In this document: piece by piece, positions 1 through 6,416 of the stretch
How positions within the stretch are numbered: position 1 is the stretch's first letter
Layout of the letters: each line of letters begins with the position of its first letter
Origin: an uncultured Oscillospiraceae bacterium
GTDB lineage: Bacteria > Bacillota > Clostridia > Oscillospirales > Acutalibacteraceae
Assembly: GCA_905193585.1 (NCBI GenBank)
Contig: CAJJPG010000016.1
Span: 1 to 23,370, forward strand
Length of the DNA stretch: 23,370 bases
Direction of reading: 5' to 3'
The notes under the pieces: model-generated
What the model saw: only the letters and a program-made list of their open reading frames with translations
Databases searched by the model: none
What the model was told of the DNA's origin: nothing
Position numbers and translations under genes: made by a program

Positions 1-54
1 ATACCATATTTACGTAAAAAAGCCCAGCTTTTGCTGGACTTTTTCGACAGACTG

Positions 55-83
55 ATGGGCTGTTGCAGTGCAACAGCCCATTT
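55..83. repeat. 29-bp palindromic repeat, copy 1
   Basis: The core TGGGCTGTTGCA-G-TGCAACAGCCCA (56-80) is a 12-bp perfect inverted repeat with a one-base centre. The outer arms 45-55 and 83-93 extend the stem by 11 bp, with a two-base bulge. The same 29 bases recur at 318-346. Confidence 0.9.
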
Positions 84-314
84 CAGTCTGTCGATAAACC
101 CCAAGTTTTATTTTTGCGGCGTTTACGCCGCATTTACGTTTTTTCGCTGACACGTGCGGCGAAAAAACACCTTGTAAGCGAAAAACCGCTTATTCAGCGG
201 TTTTTCAAGGGCACTGAGGTGGTATTGGCGGGGATAGAGTGCAGTCCGAAAATCTCTGATTTTCGAGCGAACGGCATTCCCGTCCAAGAGCGTGTCGACT
301 TTTTCGACACGCTC

Positions 315-349
315 AAAATGGGCTGTTGCAGTGCAACAGCCCATTTTTT
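315..349 (-). terminator. Probable terminator of rplJ-rplL
   Basis: A perfect 16-bp stem (315-330 with 332-347) lies 25 bases past the rplL stop codon. On the minus strand the stem ends in a run of four T. On the plus strand the run is six T, so it could work in both directions. It contains copy 2 of the 29-bp repeat. Confidence 0.6.
318..346. repeat. 29-bp palindromic repeat, copy 2
   Basis: Identical to 55-83 over 29 bases, but with different neighbours. Here the flanking arms form their own separate hairpin (288-314), whereas in copy 1 they enclose the palindrome. Confidence 0.9.
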
Positions 350-373
350 AACTTAGATTATGCGTTTTGCCGA

Positions 374-751
374 TTAAGCAAGCTCAACAGTAGCGCCAAC
401 CTCGGTGAGTTTAGCCTTCATAGCTTCAGCCTCATCCTTAGCTACAGCCTCTTTGAGGGTCTTCGGAGCGCCGTCAACAATAGCCTTAGCTTCAGCAAGG
501 CCGAGACCGGTTATCTCGCGAACAGCCTTAATAACCTTAATCTTCTCAGCGCCTACTTCCTTAAGAACAACGTCAAACTCGGTCTTCTCTTCAGCCGCTG
601 CTGCGCCGCCTGCTGCCGGAGCCGCTACTGCTACTGCCGCTGCTGCGGATACGCCGAATTCCTCTTCTACTGCTTTAACGAGCTCAGAAAGCTCAAGAAC
701 GGTAAGAGCTTTGATTTCTTCAATCATAGCTGCAATTTTCTCAGATGCCAT
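374..751 (-). CDS. rplL: 50S ribosomal protein L7/L12
   Basis: This is the L7/L12 stalk protein of the large ribosomal subunit. It recruits and stimulates translational GTPases and binds as dimers to L10. At 125 residues it has the usual length. An N-terminal dimerisation helix region (about 1-33) is followed by an Ala/Gly-rich flexible hinge (about 35-53). The C-terminal domain (about 57-125) carries the conserved stretch around KVIKAVREITGLGLAEAK. A GGAGGA ribosome binding site precedes the ATG. It lies 37 bases downstream of rplJ and is presumably cotranscribed with it under the L10 leader. In many Firmicutes rpoB follows; here a hairpin-rich gap of at least 370 bases follows instead, and nothing of rpoB is visible in the window. 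Confidence 0.98.
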   Translation of the reverse strand: MASEKIAAMIEEIKALTVLELSELVKAVEEEFGVSAAAAVAVAAPAAGGAAAAEEKTEFDVVLKEVGAEKIKVIKAVREITGLGLAEAKAIVDGAPKTLKEAVAKDEAEAMKAKLTEVGATVELA

Positions 752-788
752 TTTATTTTCCTCCGATTTTAAATTATTTTTTTAAAAA

Positions 789-1298
789 TTATTCCGCGTC
801 TGCGGATCCGTCTTTATCGACGATTGCCTGCAATGCGCGTGCAAAGGCTGCGATAGGAGCCTGGAACGCACTGCAAACGGTTGCAAGAAGAACTTCCTTT
901 GTGGGAAGCTTTGCAAGAGATTCAATAGTAGCAATATCTACTACCTCGCCGTCAAGGAAGCCCGATTTAACCCTGAAGTTTTCGTGACCCTCGGCAAATT
1001 TGCAGAGTATGCGTGCCGCTGCGGTGTAATCCTCCTTAGAAAGGGCAAGGGCGGTTGTTCCCTCAAGAACAGACTTCATACCCTCAACGGAAGTACCCTC
1101 GATAGCGCGGCCTAAAATAGTGTTTTTAACAACGAAGTACTCAACCCCGTTTTCGCGAAGCTCTTTACGGAGCGCCGTATCGTCGGCAACGGTAATACCC
1201 TTATAATCAACGATAACGCCGGTAACTGCGCCGCTTATTTTTTCGGCAAGCTCTGCCACCTGCTGCTGCTTTTTTTTAAGAACTGAAGCGTTTGGCAT
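789..1298 (-). CDS. rplJ: 50S ribosomal protein L10
   Basis: L10 anchors the L7/L12 dimers to 23S rRNA at the base of the ribosomal stalk. It is also the usual autoregulator of its own operon. The 169-residue length fits the family. The N-terminal half shows the typical pattern GVIVDYKGITVADDTALRK followed by YFVVKNTILGRAI. The C-terminal helix that binds L12 is the last 25 or so residues, including AFARALQAIVD. The ATG is preceded by GGAGGTG at a good distance. Upstream lies an L10-leader attenuator and a consensus promoter. The pair is therefore transcribed independently of any rplK-rplA genes, which are not seen in this window. Confidence 0.98.
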   Translation of the reverse strand: MPNASVLKKKQQQVAELAEKISGAVTGVIVDYKGITVADDTALRKELRENGVEYFVVKNTILGRAIEGTSVEGMKSVLEGTTALALSKEDYTAAARILCKFAEGHENFRVKSGFLDGEVVDIATIESLAKLPTKEVLLATVCSAFQAPIAAFARALQAIVDKDGSADAE

Positions 1299-1319
1299 TT
1301 AATTTTCACCTCCGAAAGT

Positions 1320-1441
1320 ATAAATAATGCCCGTCCAAAGACATCAGGACGGGCATAAATAAACATAATTATTTAAGCGCACACCTCGGCAGGCGAAAAA
1401 CTTACGACCTGTGCGGTCACCTGCTGTCTTTGGATTGCAAC
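1320..1441 (-). promoter_or_regulatory. L10 leader (ribosomal protein attenuator)
   Basis: The 5' leader of rplJ carries landmarks of the Firmicutes L10 leader RNA: the AAAGACAGCAGGTG segment, a small GACC/GGTC hairpin (1406-1418) and a CCTGCCGAGGTG segment (1384-1395). A 10-bp terminator-like stem (1327-1336 with 1347-1356) stands just before the rplJ ribosome binding site. CCAAAGACA in the leader (1425-1433) can pair with TGTCTTTGG in the terminator (1335-1343). This gives mutually exclusive terminator and antiterminator folds. Binding of L10 to the upstream part is the known regulatory mode of the family. That it acts so here is inference. Confidence 0.85.
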
Positions 1442-1447
1442 ACTGCA

Positions 1448-1476
1448 ATTATAATACATAGCCGAACATTTGTCAA
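1448..1476 (-). promoter_or_regulatory. SigA promoter of rplJ-rplL
   Basis: On the minus strand, TTGACA (1471-1476), a 17-base spacer and TATAAT (1448-1453) give a full consensus match. The predicted start near 1441 leaves a leader of about 140 bases before rplJ. Confidence 0.9.
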
Positions 1477-1501
1477 GTATTTTTTTATAAACAGAATATG
1501 T

Positions 1502-1569
1502 GGATTATATCCCCTTAATATTAAAGATTATAACCCCCATAATAAGAATTGTTAAGGAGAGGGTTATAT
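1502..1569 (+). promoter_or_regulatory. Putative promoter and operator boxes of the XRE gene
   Basis: Three related boxes are seen: GGATTATATCCCC (1502-1514, itself near-palindromic), GATTATAACCCCC (1526-1538) and the inverted GGGTTATAT (1561-1569), which overlaps the ribosome binding site and start codon. A moderate promoter, TTAATA (1515-1520), 17 bases, CATAAT (1538-1543), lies between the boxes. The layout suggests self-repression by the small regulator. This is inference. Confidence 0.4.
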
Positions 1570-1768
1570 GATTAAATTTGACCGACTGTGGAAGACTATG
1601 GAAAAAAGAAATATATCCACTTATTATTTAAGAGAGAAAAGCGGTATTGACAGCAAAACCGTAAGACGCCTTAAAAATAACGAAAATATTGAAACAAAGA
1701 CGATTGATAAGCTATGTAAAGCGCTTGACTGCGATATAAACGATATACTTGAATACATTAAAGATTAA
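1568..1768 (+). CDS. Small XRE-family (Cro/CI-type) transcriptional regulator
   Basis: This 66-residue protein consists almost wholly of one helix-turn-helix domain of the Cro/CI type. ISTYYLREKSGIDSKTVRRL (about 17-36) fits helices 2 and 3. The tail KTIDKLCKALDCDINDILEY is the typical final helix pair of short stand-alone XRE regulators. There is no ligand-binding or dimerisation domain. The AAGGAG ribosome binding site lies 8 bases before the ATG. It is monocistronic, ended by a strong hairpin at 1781. The target is unknown; repeated boxes around its own start suggest autoregulation. It stands alone between the ribosomal operon and the antiporter, and no toxin or phage partner is present. 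Confidence 0.85.
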   Translation: MIKFDRLWKTMEKRNISTYYLREKSGIDSKTVRRLKNNENIETKTIDKLCKALDCDINDILEYIKD

Positions 1769-1780
1769 AGGATTAAAAAA

Positions 1781-1818
1781 TGTCGGTATCGGGAAAATCC
1801 GATACCGACATTTTGTTT
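1781..1818 (+). terminator. Terminator of the XRE gene
   Basis: A perfect 12-bp stem (1781-1792 with 1799-1810) has a six-base loop and is followed by TTTTGTTT. It is preceded by AAAAAA, so it may also act on the other strand. Confidence 0.9.
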
Positions 1819-2014
1819 AGACAATACAATTAAAGTACAATACTTCCCATAGCGGAAAATTTGTCGAGTGTTTTTATTTGAAGATTACATACAAATAAGA
1901 ATCAATCGGTATTATTGACCGATAAGATAAATTCATTAAGAACTTCAGCATCGCAAAAGAAGGGAGTCTTGGTGGGCGGCAAAATTGTTAATCGGGGAAA
2001 TACCAAAATCGATT

Positions 2015-3226
2015 TTAAGCACTTACCGAAATTTTTTCCCCGTCCGTCGGGGCTTTTTTATTGCCCTTTGAAATAACAAGCTTTAAAAGCACCGGCGTTA
2101 TAAGCGCGGCTATTACCACGCAAAGCACTATTGCGGGGAATACCTTGGGGTCAATATTCCCGCTTTCAATGCCCTTTTGCGCCACCATAAGCGCAACCTC
2201 ACCGCGCGCCACCATTCCCACGCCTACGGTTAAGGACTCGTGCGGGGTCATTTTGCAGATTTTAGCGCCCAGCCCGCAGCCGATAATTTTGGTTATTACC
2301 GCCATTACCGCCAGCACCAGCGCGAAAACTATTATATTCGGCGTTATGCCGTTAAGCTCGGTTTTAAGGCCTATGCCCGCAAAGAATACAGGCGAAAAAA
2401 CAAGGTACGAGGCGGCGGTCACCTTTTTTGCCACATACTGGCGCGAATCGGTAACGTTGCAGAGTATCACGCCCGCAAAATATGCGCCGGTAATATCCGC
2501 CACGCCGAAAAATTTTTCGGCGCAAAACGCCATAATAAAACAGAAAGCCATTGCCCACACCGCCACGCGGCGGCTTGTTGCGTGGTTTATCGCTATGCGC
2601 TTGAACACCTTATATACTATGAATCCGACCACGGCGGTAAATACAAAGAACCCGAATATTTTAAGGGTTACAATAGCGGGGCTGACCGAGCTGTCGCTCA
2701 TAGCCGATAAGATACTCAATACCACTATACCTATAATATCATCAATTATAGCGGCGGAAAGCAGCGTTGCCCCCACCTTTGTTTTAAGCTTGCCCATTTC
2801 GTTTAGCGTTTCAACAGTTATGCTTACAGAGGTCGCCGCAAAAACAATGCCCACAAACGCCGATTTCATAAAACTTGCATATGAAAGGCTGCGCGAGAAG
2901 AAAAGCCAGTAAACGCCGCCGCACCCGATTATAGGCACCGCAACGCCCAAAACGGCTATTAAGCAGGCGGCGGGACCCGTGTGCTTAAGCTCGTTTATAT
3001 CCGTATCGATTCCCGCAATGAAAAGCAGCATTATAACGCCTATTTCGGCGGTTTTTGTAAGGAAATCCGATTCGTGGAGTATTCCTATTCCGCTCGGCCC
3101 CAAAAGTATGCCCGCAATAAGCGCGCCCACCACCTGCGGCAGATGAACGTGCGCGGTTGCAAGCCCGAAAATTTTCGTAAAAAGCAATATAAGCGCCAAT
3201 GCAAGTAAATATCCGTATGCACCCAA
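2015..3226 (-). CDS. Cation/proton antiporter, CPA2 family
   Basis: This integral membrane protein of about 403 residues probably exchanges Na+ or K+ for protons and helps pH and salt balance. About a dozen hydrophobic segments span its length. Family marks are HLPQVVGALIAGILLGP near the N-terminus, the half-helix segment VFAATSVSITVETLNEMG, the paired acidic residues in AAIIDDIIGI (about 165-166 counting from the farther start), ITGAYFAGVILCN, and MVARGEVALMVA near the end. There is no C-terminal TrkA-N or RCK domain, so it is a bare antiporter. No ATG lies in frame upstream. TTG at 3224-3226 sits 9 bases after AAGGGG and is preferred over TTG at 3235, which abuts that site. The ion specificity is not readable from sequence. 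Confidence 0.9.
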   Translation of the reverse strand: MGAYGYLLALALILLFTKIFGLATAHVHLPQVVGALIAGILLGPSGIGILHESDFLTKTAEIGVIMLLFIAGIDTDINELKHTGPAACLIAVLGVAVPIIGCGGVYWLFFSRSLSYASFMKSAFVGIVFAATSVSITVETLNEMGKLKTKVGATLLSAAIIDDIIGIVVLSILSAMSDSSVSPAIVTLKIFGFFVFTAVVGFIVYKVFKRIAINHATSRRVAVWAMAFCFIMAFCAEKFFGVADITGAYFAGVILCNVTDSRQYVAKKVTAASYLVFSPVFFAGIGLKTELNGITPNIIVFALVLAVMAVITKIIGCGLGAKICKMTPHESLTVGVGMVARGEVALMVAQKGIESGNIDPKVFPAIVLCVVIAALITPVLLKLVISKGNKKAPTDGEKISVSA

Positions 3227-3263
3227 AATAAACAACCCCTTAAAGTATTTTTAAAACTATTAT

Positions 3264-3291
3264 ATTATACAACTTTCGGCATTTTTTGCAA
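3264..3291 (-). promoter_or_regulatory. Promoter of the antiporter gene
   Basis: On the minus strand, TTGCAA (3286-3291), a 16-base spacer and TATAAT (3264-3269). It points toward the antiporter and leaves a short leader of about 35 bases. Confidence 0.65.
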
Positions 3292-3316
3292 GATGATAAA
3301 ATTCATAAATTTTTTA

Positions 3317-3345
3317 TTGACAAACGGCGCGTTACAGTGTATTAT
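3317..3345 (+). promoter_or_regulatory. SigA promoter of the GntR-ABC operon
   Basis: TTGACA (3317-3322), a 17-base spacer and TATTAT (3340-3345). It is divergent from the antiporter promoter. Confidence 0.85.
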
Positions 3346-3374
3346 TTAACTGTACTATAAAGACTAATACAGTT
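3333..3374. promoter_or_regulatory. Putative GntR operator (overlapping inverted repeats)
   Basis: TACAGT (3333-3338) and ACTGTA (3349-3354) form an inverted repeat straddling the -10 box. The same AACTGT (3348-3353) pairs with ACAGTT (3369-3374), making a second, wider inverted repeat just downstream of the expected start. Blocking of the promoter by the first gene product of the operon is likely by analogy with YtrA-type regulators, but is inferred. Confidence 0.55.
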
Positions 3375-3389
3375 TCGGGGAGGTGCGTT

Positions 3390-3767
3390 ATGCTCAAGCT
3401 TAGTTATAAAAGCGGTGTTCCTATTTGCGACCAGATAGTGAACGGCTTTGTGCGTATGAAAGCGCTGGGACTCGTTGAAAGCGGCGAGCAGCTGCCGAGC
3501 GTGCGCGCCCTCGCGGTGGAACTGGGCGTAAACCCGAATACTATACAGAAAGCCTACCAAATACTTGAAAGTAACGGCATTATATACTCGGTAAAGGGCA
3601 AGGGGTCGTTTATATCGGACGACGTCGCGGCGGATACCGCGGTTATAATGTCGGCAAAAAGAGATTTCCGCGCGGCGGTATCCGCCGCGGCAGAGTTGGG
3701 GCTAAAGGAAAAGGAGCTTTTGGAAATAGTTTCCGAAATGTTTGAAAAAGAGGAGGGCGCAAAATGA
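3390..3767 (+). CDS. GntR-family transcriptional regulator, YtrA-like
   Basis: This 125-residue regulator has an N-terminal winged helix-turn-helix of the GntR type (about 8-76). Family marks are GVPICDQIVNGF, GEQLPSVRALAVELGVNPNT, and the wing NGIIYSVKGKGSFI. The remaining 45 or so residues are a short helical tail instead of a large effector domain, as in the YtrA subgroup. That subgroup is typically encoded with ABC transporters and represses its own operon. GGGGAGGTG precedes the ATG. The stop overlaps the start of the ATPase gene (ATGA, 3764-3767), so the two are translationally coupled. The effector is unknown; in known relatives cell-envelope antibiotics are among the inducing signals, but nothing here shows that directly. 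Confidence 0.93.
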   Translation: MLKLSYKSGVPICDQIVNGFVRMKALGLVESGEQLPSVRALAVELGVNPNTIQKAYQILESNGIIYSVKGKGSFISDDVAADTAVIMSAKRDFRAAVSAAAELGLKEKELLEIVSEMFEKEEGAK

Positions 3768-4663
3768 TAAAGGCTGAAAACCTCACTAAAATATTCGGCG
3801 GCAAAAAGGCGCTCGACTCTGTAAACGTCACGATCGGCGAGGGCTCTATATACGGGCTTGTCGGCTCAAACGGCTCGGGGAAATCAACCCTTTTAAGGCT
3901 TGCATCTGGCGTGTATATGCCCGACGGCGGCAGCATTACGGCAAACGGTGAAAAAATATTTGATAACCCGCAAATAAAAGCGCGCATTGCATACCTCGGC
4001 GATACGCCGTATTTTATGCCGAACGCCTCAATAAAAGAAACGGCGGATTTTTACCGCAGGCTTTACCCCCGCTTTGATAACACGCTTTACAACCGCCTGC
4101 TCGAAATTTTTCCGCTTGATTATAAAGCTAAAATATCCACCATGTCAAAGGGTATGCAGCGGCAGGCGGCGCTTATAACCGCAATAGCTTCTTCCCCGGA
4201 TTATTTACTGCTCGACGAAGCGTTCGACGGGCTTGACGTGGTTATCCGCAAGGCGCTCAAGGGCATATTGGTAGAGGGCGTTACGGGGCGGAATATGACT
4301 ACGGTTATCGCCTCGCACAATTTGCGCGAGCTTGAAGATTTGTGCGACAGCGTAGGGCTTGTGCATAACGGGCATATGGTATTGAGCGACGAGGTTGACA
4401 GCCTTAAAAGCAGCCTGCATAAGGTTCAGGCGGCTTTTCGCGGTGTGCCCGACGTAACGGCGTTTTCGGGGCTGGACGTTATCAAAGCCGAGCGCAGCGG
4501 GTCACTTTTGCAAATGATAGTGCGCGGTGACGAGGATGAAATTATGAATTATATAAATCGGCTCTCCCCCATTTTTTCGGAGTGTATTGAGCCGTCGCTT
4601 GAAGAAACGTTTGTATATGAGCTGGAGGTGAACGGATATGACGTCAAAAGCATTGCCGAATAG
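3764..4663 (+). CDS. ABC transporter ATP-binding protein
   Basis: This cytoplasmic ATPase subunit drives the membrane protein encoded next. In its 299 residues, Walker A is GSNGSGKST (34-42), the signature is the divergent STMSKGMQRQ (125-134, replacing LSGGQ), Walker B is YLLLDEAF (147-154), the D-loop is GLD (156-158) and the switch histidine is H185. The usual Q-loop glutamine appears replaced in AYLGDTPYF, as is common in this exporter group. About 90 residues follow the nucleotide-binding core. The gene overlaps the regulator by 4 bases and the permease by 26 bases, pointing to coupled translation. The substrate cannot be told from sequence. Confidence 0.94.
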   Translation: MIKAENLTKIFGGKKALDSVNVTIGEGSIYGLVGSNGSGKSTLLRLASGVYMPDGGSITANGEKIFDNPQIKARIAYLGDTPYFMPNASIKETADFYRRLYPRFDNTLYNRLLEIFPLDYKAKISTMSKGMQRQAALITAIASSPDYLLLDEAFDGLDVVIRKALKGILVEGVTGRNMTTVIASHNLRELEDLCDSVGLVHNGHMVLSDEVDSLKSSLHKVQAAFRGVPDVTAFSGLDVIKAERSGSLLQMIVRGDEDEIMNYINRLSPIFSECIEPSLEETFVYELEVNGYDVKSIAE

Positions 4664-6326
4664 CTTTCACCCCGCAAGGCGGTTGTTTGCCTATTCGCTC
4701 AAACGCACCTCGGGGCTTACCGTGCTTATGACGGTTGTAGCCCTGCTTGCCTGCCCCGTTTACACGCTGCTTAAAATTGAGCGGATCTATGAAAACACGG
4801 CTAAGGCTTATAATCTGAACTCCGTAGCCCCCCTGCTTATGATGATAACGGCTATCGCCTCGGTCGCGGCGGCGCTTGTTTATATGTTTATAAACTTTGC
4901 GTTTCTTTACAGTCGCAGCTCAAGCGACTTTTTCCATTCATTACCCACCACCCGCACAGGGCTCTTGTTTGCGCGGCTTATCTCAAGCATTTTGCCTATA
5001 ATTATTCCCGTAACGCTGGTTTACGGCGCAATGTGCGGGCTGAAACTTTCAAAATATGTTGAGTGCAGCATAAAACCGATTTTAAAGGGCTACGCCTTTA
5101 ACCTGCTTATACTGTTTTCGCTGGCGGCGTTTTCGCTTATATTTATGATATGCGCCGGCAGTATTTTCGACCTTATTATCTCGTTCTTTACCTTTAATGT
5201 GGGTATAGTGCTGGTTCAGCTTATAAATTCCTCGCTTTGCCAAAATTTTCTTTTCGGCTATCCCTACAATTATACCGAAAATATTCTAGACGCGTCGTCT
5301 CCGTTTTGGTTTGCGTTTACTAAGTTCTCAAGTATTTCGGAGGGCGAATTACCCGCCCGCACGGAGGTGCTTTTCGCCGTAAAACTGCTTATAATCACCT
5401 TTTTCTCGCTTGCGGTAAGCGTTGCGCTTTATCGCGGCAGAAAGAGCGAAAAAAGCGGCATTTCCTATGCGTATAATTTCATATATATAGTGTGCGGGCT
5501 TATAGTCGGCGCTCTCGGCGCGTTCGGTGTGGGTTCTATATTCGCCGAGGGCGATATAAACCTTGTCTTCTGGGTATTTGCGGTTGTCGGCGGCGTGCTT
5601 GCGGCAATAACTTTCGGTGCAATTAACGACCGCGGGTTTAAAACAATTAAAAAATCCGCAATTATGGGCGCGGTATCCGTAGCATTGCTCGGCACGTTCT
5701 CGGTGATACTTGTAACAGGCTGTTTCGGTTACAGCAAGCGCGTCCCTGCCGCAAATAAAATAGAAAGCATAACCGTAGAGTTTACCGGCATGCAAATGAC
5801 TGTGAAGGAGCCCGAAACGGTGCTGCAGCTCCATGGGAAAATAGTAAATAATGAAGACAACGGCGGGGATTACCTGAATATTGACTACACCCTTAAAAAC
5901 GGCAGGCATTTTGTACGGACCTATAACAGAATAAATTATTCAAATTATATGCCGCTGCTGCTTGAGCTTTACAAAAGCCCCGAGCATATAAACAGCATAC
6001 GCAGCGAAATATTGGGCGATATAACAAACAACCGCTCTGTTTACACCACGGGCTATGTTTCGGCAGACGGCGACGAAGACTCAACCGAAGAGGTAGGAAC
6101 AGAAGAAATTGCCGTAACCGAGGCGCAGCTGAAAGAGCTTGTAGAGGCGTATATTTCCGATTTACCCAAAGCAACCTACAGAAGCATCACCAATGAGTGT
6201 CTGCTGACTCTTCAGATAAGCGGCGTAGATAAGGATTTCAGATATACCTATATCTCGCTGAATGTTGAGGATACCTTTGAAAACACGCAGCGCATTATAA
6301 AGAAGCTCGGTTTATCGTCACCGTAA
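4638..6326 (+). CDS. ABC transporter permease with large C-terminal extracytoplasmic region
   Basis: This 562-residue membrane subunit pairs with the upstream ATPase. About nine hydrophobic segments can be marked (near 28-45, 65-90, 108-130, 150-172, 177-196, 243-264, 278-300, 307-328 and 340-362). The loop FFHSLPTTRTGLLFARLIS (99-117) matches a motif typical of permeases found with YtrA-type regulators. From about 366 to the end there is a soluble, acidic region of almost 200 residues, with no further membrane segment. If the last helix exits outward, this region faces the outside and might sense or bind a ligand. Its ATG has GGAGGTG 8 bases upstream, inside the end of the ATPase gene. The exported or sensed compound is unknown. 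Confidence 0.88.
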   Translation: MTSKALPNSFHPARRLFAYSLKRTSGLTVLMTVVALLACPVYTLLKIERIYENTAKAYNLNSVAPLLMMITAIASVAAALVYMFINFAFLYSRSSSDFFHSLPTTRTGLLFARLISSILPIIIPVTLVYGAMCGLKLSKYVECSIKPILKGYAFNLLILFSLAAFSLIFMICAGSIFDLIISFFTFNVGIVLVQLINSSLCQNFLFGYPYNYTENILDASSPFWFAFTKFSSISEGELPARTEVLFAVKLLIITFFSLAVSVALYRGRKSEKSGISYAYNFIYIVCGLIVGALGAFGVGSIFAEGDINLVFWVFAVVGGVLAAITFGAINDRGFKTIKKSAIMGAVSVALLGTFSVILVTGCFGYSKRVPAANKIESITVEFTGMQMTVKEPETVLQLHGKIVNNEDNGGDYLNIDYTLKNGRHFVRTYNRINYSNYMPLLLELYKSPEHINSIRSEILGDITNNRSVYTTGYVSADGDEDSTEEVGTEEIAVTEAQLKELVEAYISDLPKATYRSITNECLLTLQISGVDKDFRYTYISLNVEDTFENTQRIIKKLGLSSP

Positions 6327-6367
6327 AAAACGGCTGTAAAATCATATTTTCCGCCCTTGTTTATACC

Positions 6368-6408
6368 AAAAAATCATCCCGACGGCAAAACCGTCGGGAT
6401 GATTTTTT
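6368..6408. terminator. Bidirectional terminator between the permease gene and aspS
   Basis: A perfect 18-bp stem (6368-6385 with 6391-6408) has loop CAAAA. A6 on one side and T6 on the other serve both convergent transcripts. Confidence 0.95.
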
Positions 6409-6416
6409 AATGAATA

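Larger units (their letters stand above)
17..349. repeat. Hairpin-dense non-coding repeat block
   Basis: This gene-free stretch is packed with inverted repeats. They are 17-44 (terminator-like, A-tract and T-tract flanked), 45-93 (two-tier stem), 116-131 (GCGGCG/CGCCGC), 138-168 (GTTTTTTCGC/GCGAAAAAAC), 180-206 (11-bp perfect stem, loop TATTC), 247-265 (CGAAAATC/GATTTTCG), 288-314 (11-bp perfect stem) and 315-347 (16-bp perfect stem). A direct repeat flanks the block: GACTTTTTCGACA at 37-49 and 297-309, each followed by the same 29-bp palindrome. Open frames of 73 and 97 codons cross these palindromes and look like by-products of the symmetry, not genes. It could be a mobile repeat of MITE or REP type, a structured RNA, or stacked terminators. 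The sequence alone does not decide. Confidence 0.7.

Noticed and set aside
1..355. CRISPR array
   Set aside because: The 29-bp repeat occurs only twice, 263 bases apart, with different unrelated hairpins between, not regular spacers.
63..356. Open frames of 97 codons (plus) and 73 codons (minus, 123-344) in the left block
   Set aside because: They run through several perfect palindromes, lack a convincing ribosome binding site and show no domain. The two strands mirror each other because of the inverted repeats.
405..785. 126-codon frame on the plus strand over rplL
   Set aside because: It is antisense to a certain gene; its Ala/Ser-rich composition is the shadow of the L7/L12 hinge.
1568..1768. 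Antitoxin of a toxin-antitoxin pair or phage repressor
   Set aside because: No adjacent small partner gene, integrase or phage gene; it is closed by its own terminator.
2061..2912. 283-codon plus-strand frame over the antiporter
   Set aside because: Antisense to a gene with clear membrane and family motifs. Its Thr/Ile/Ala-rich composition is typical of a complementary-frame shadow.
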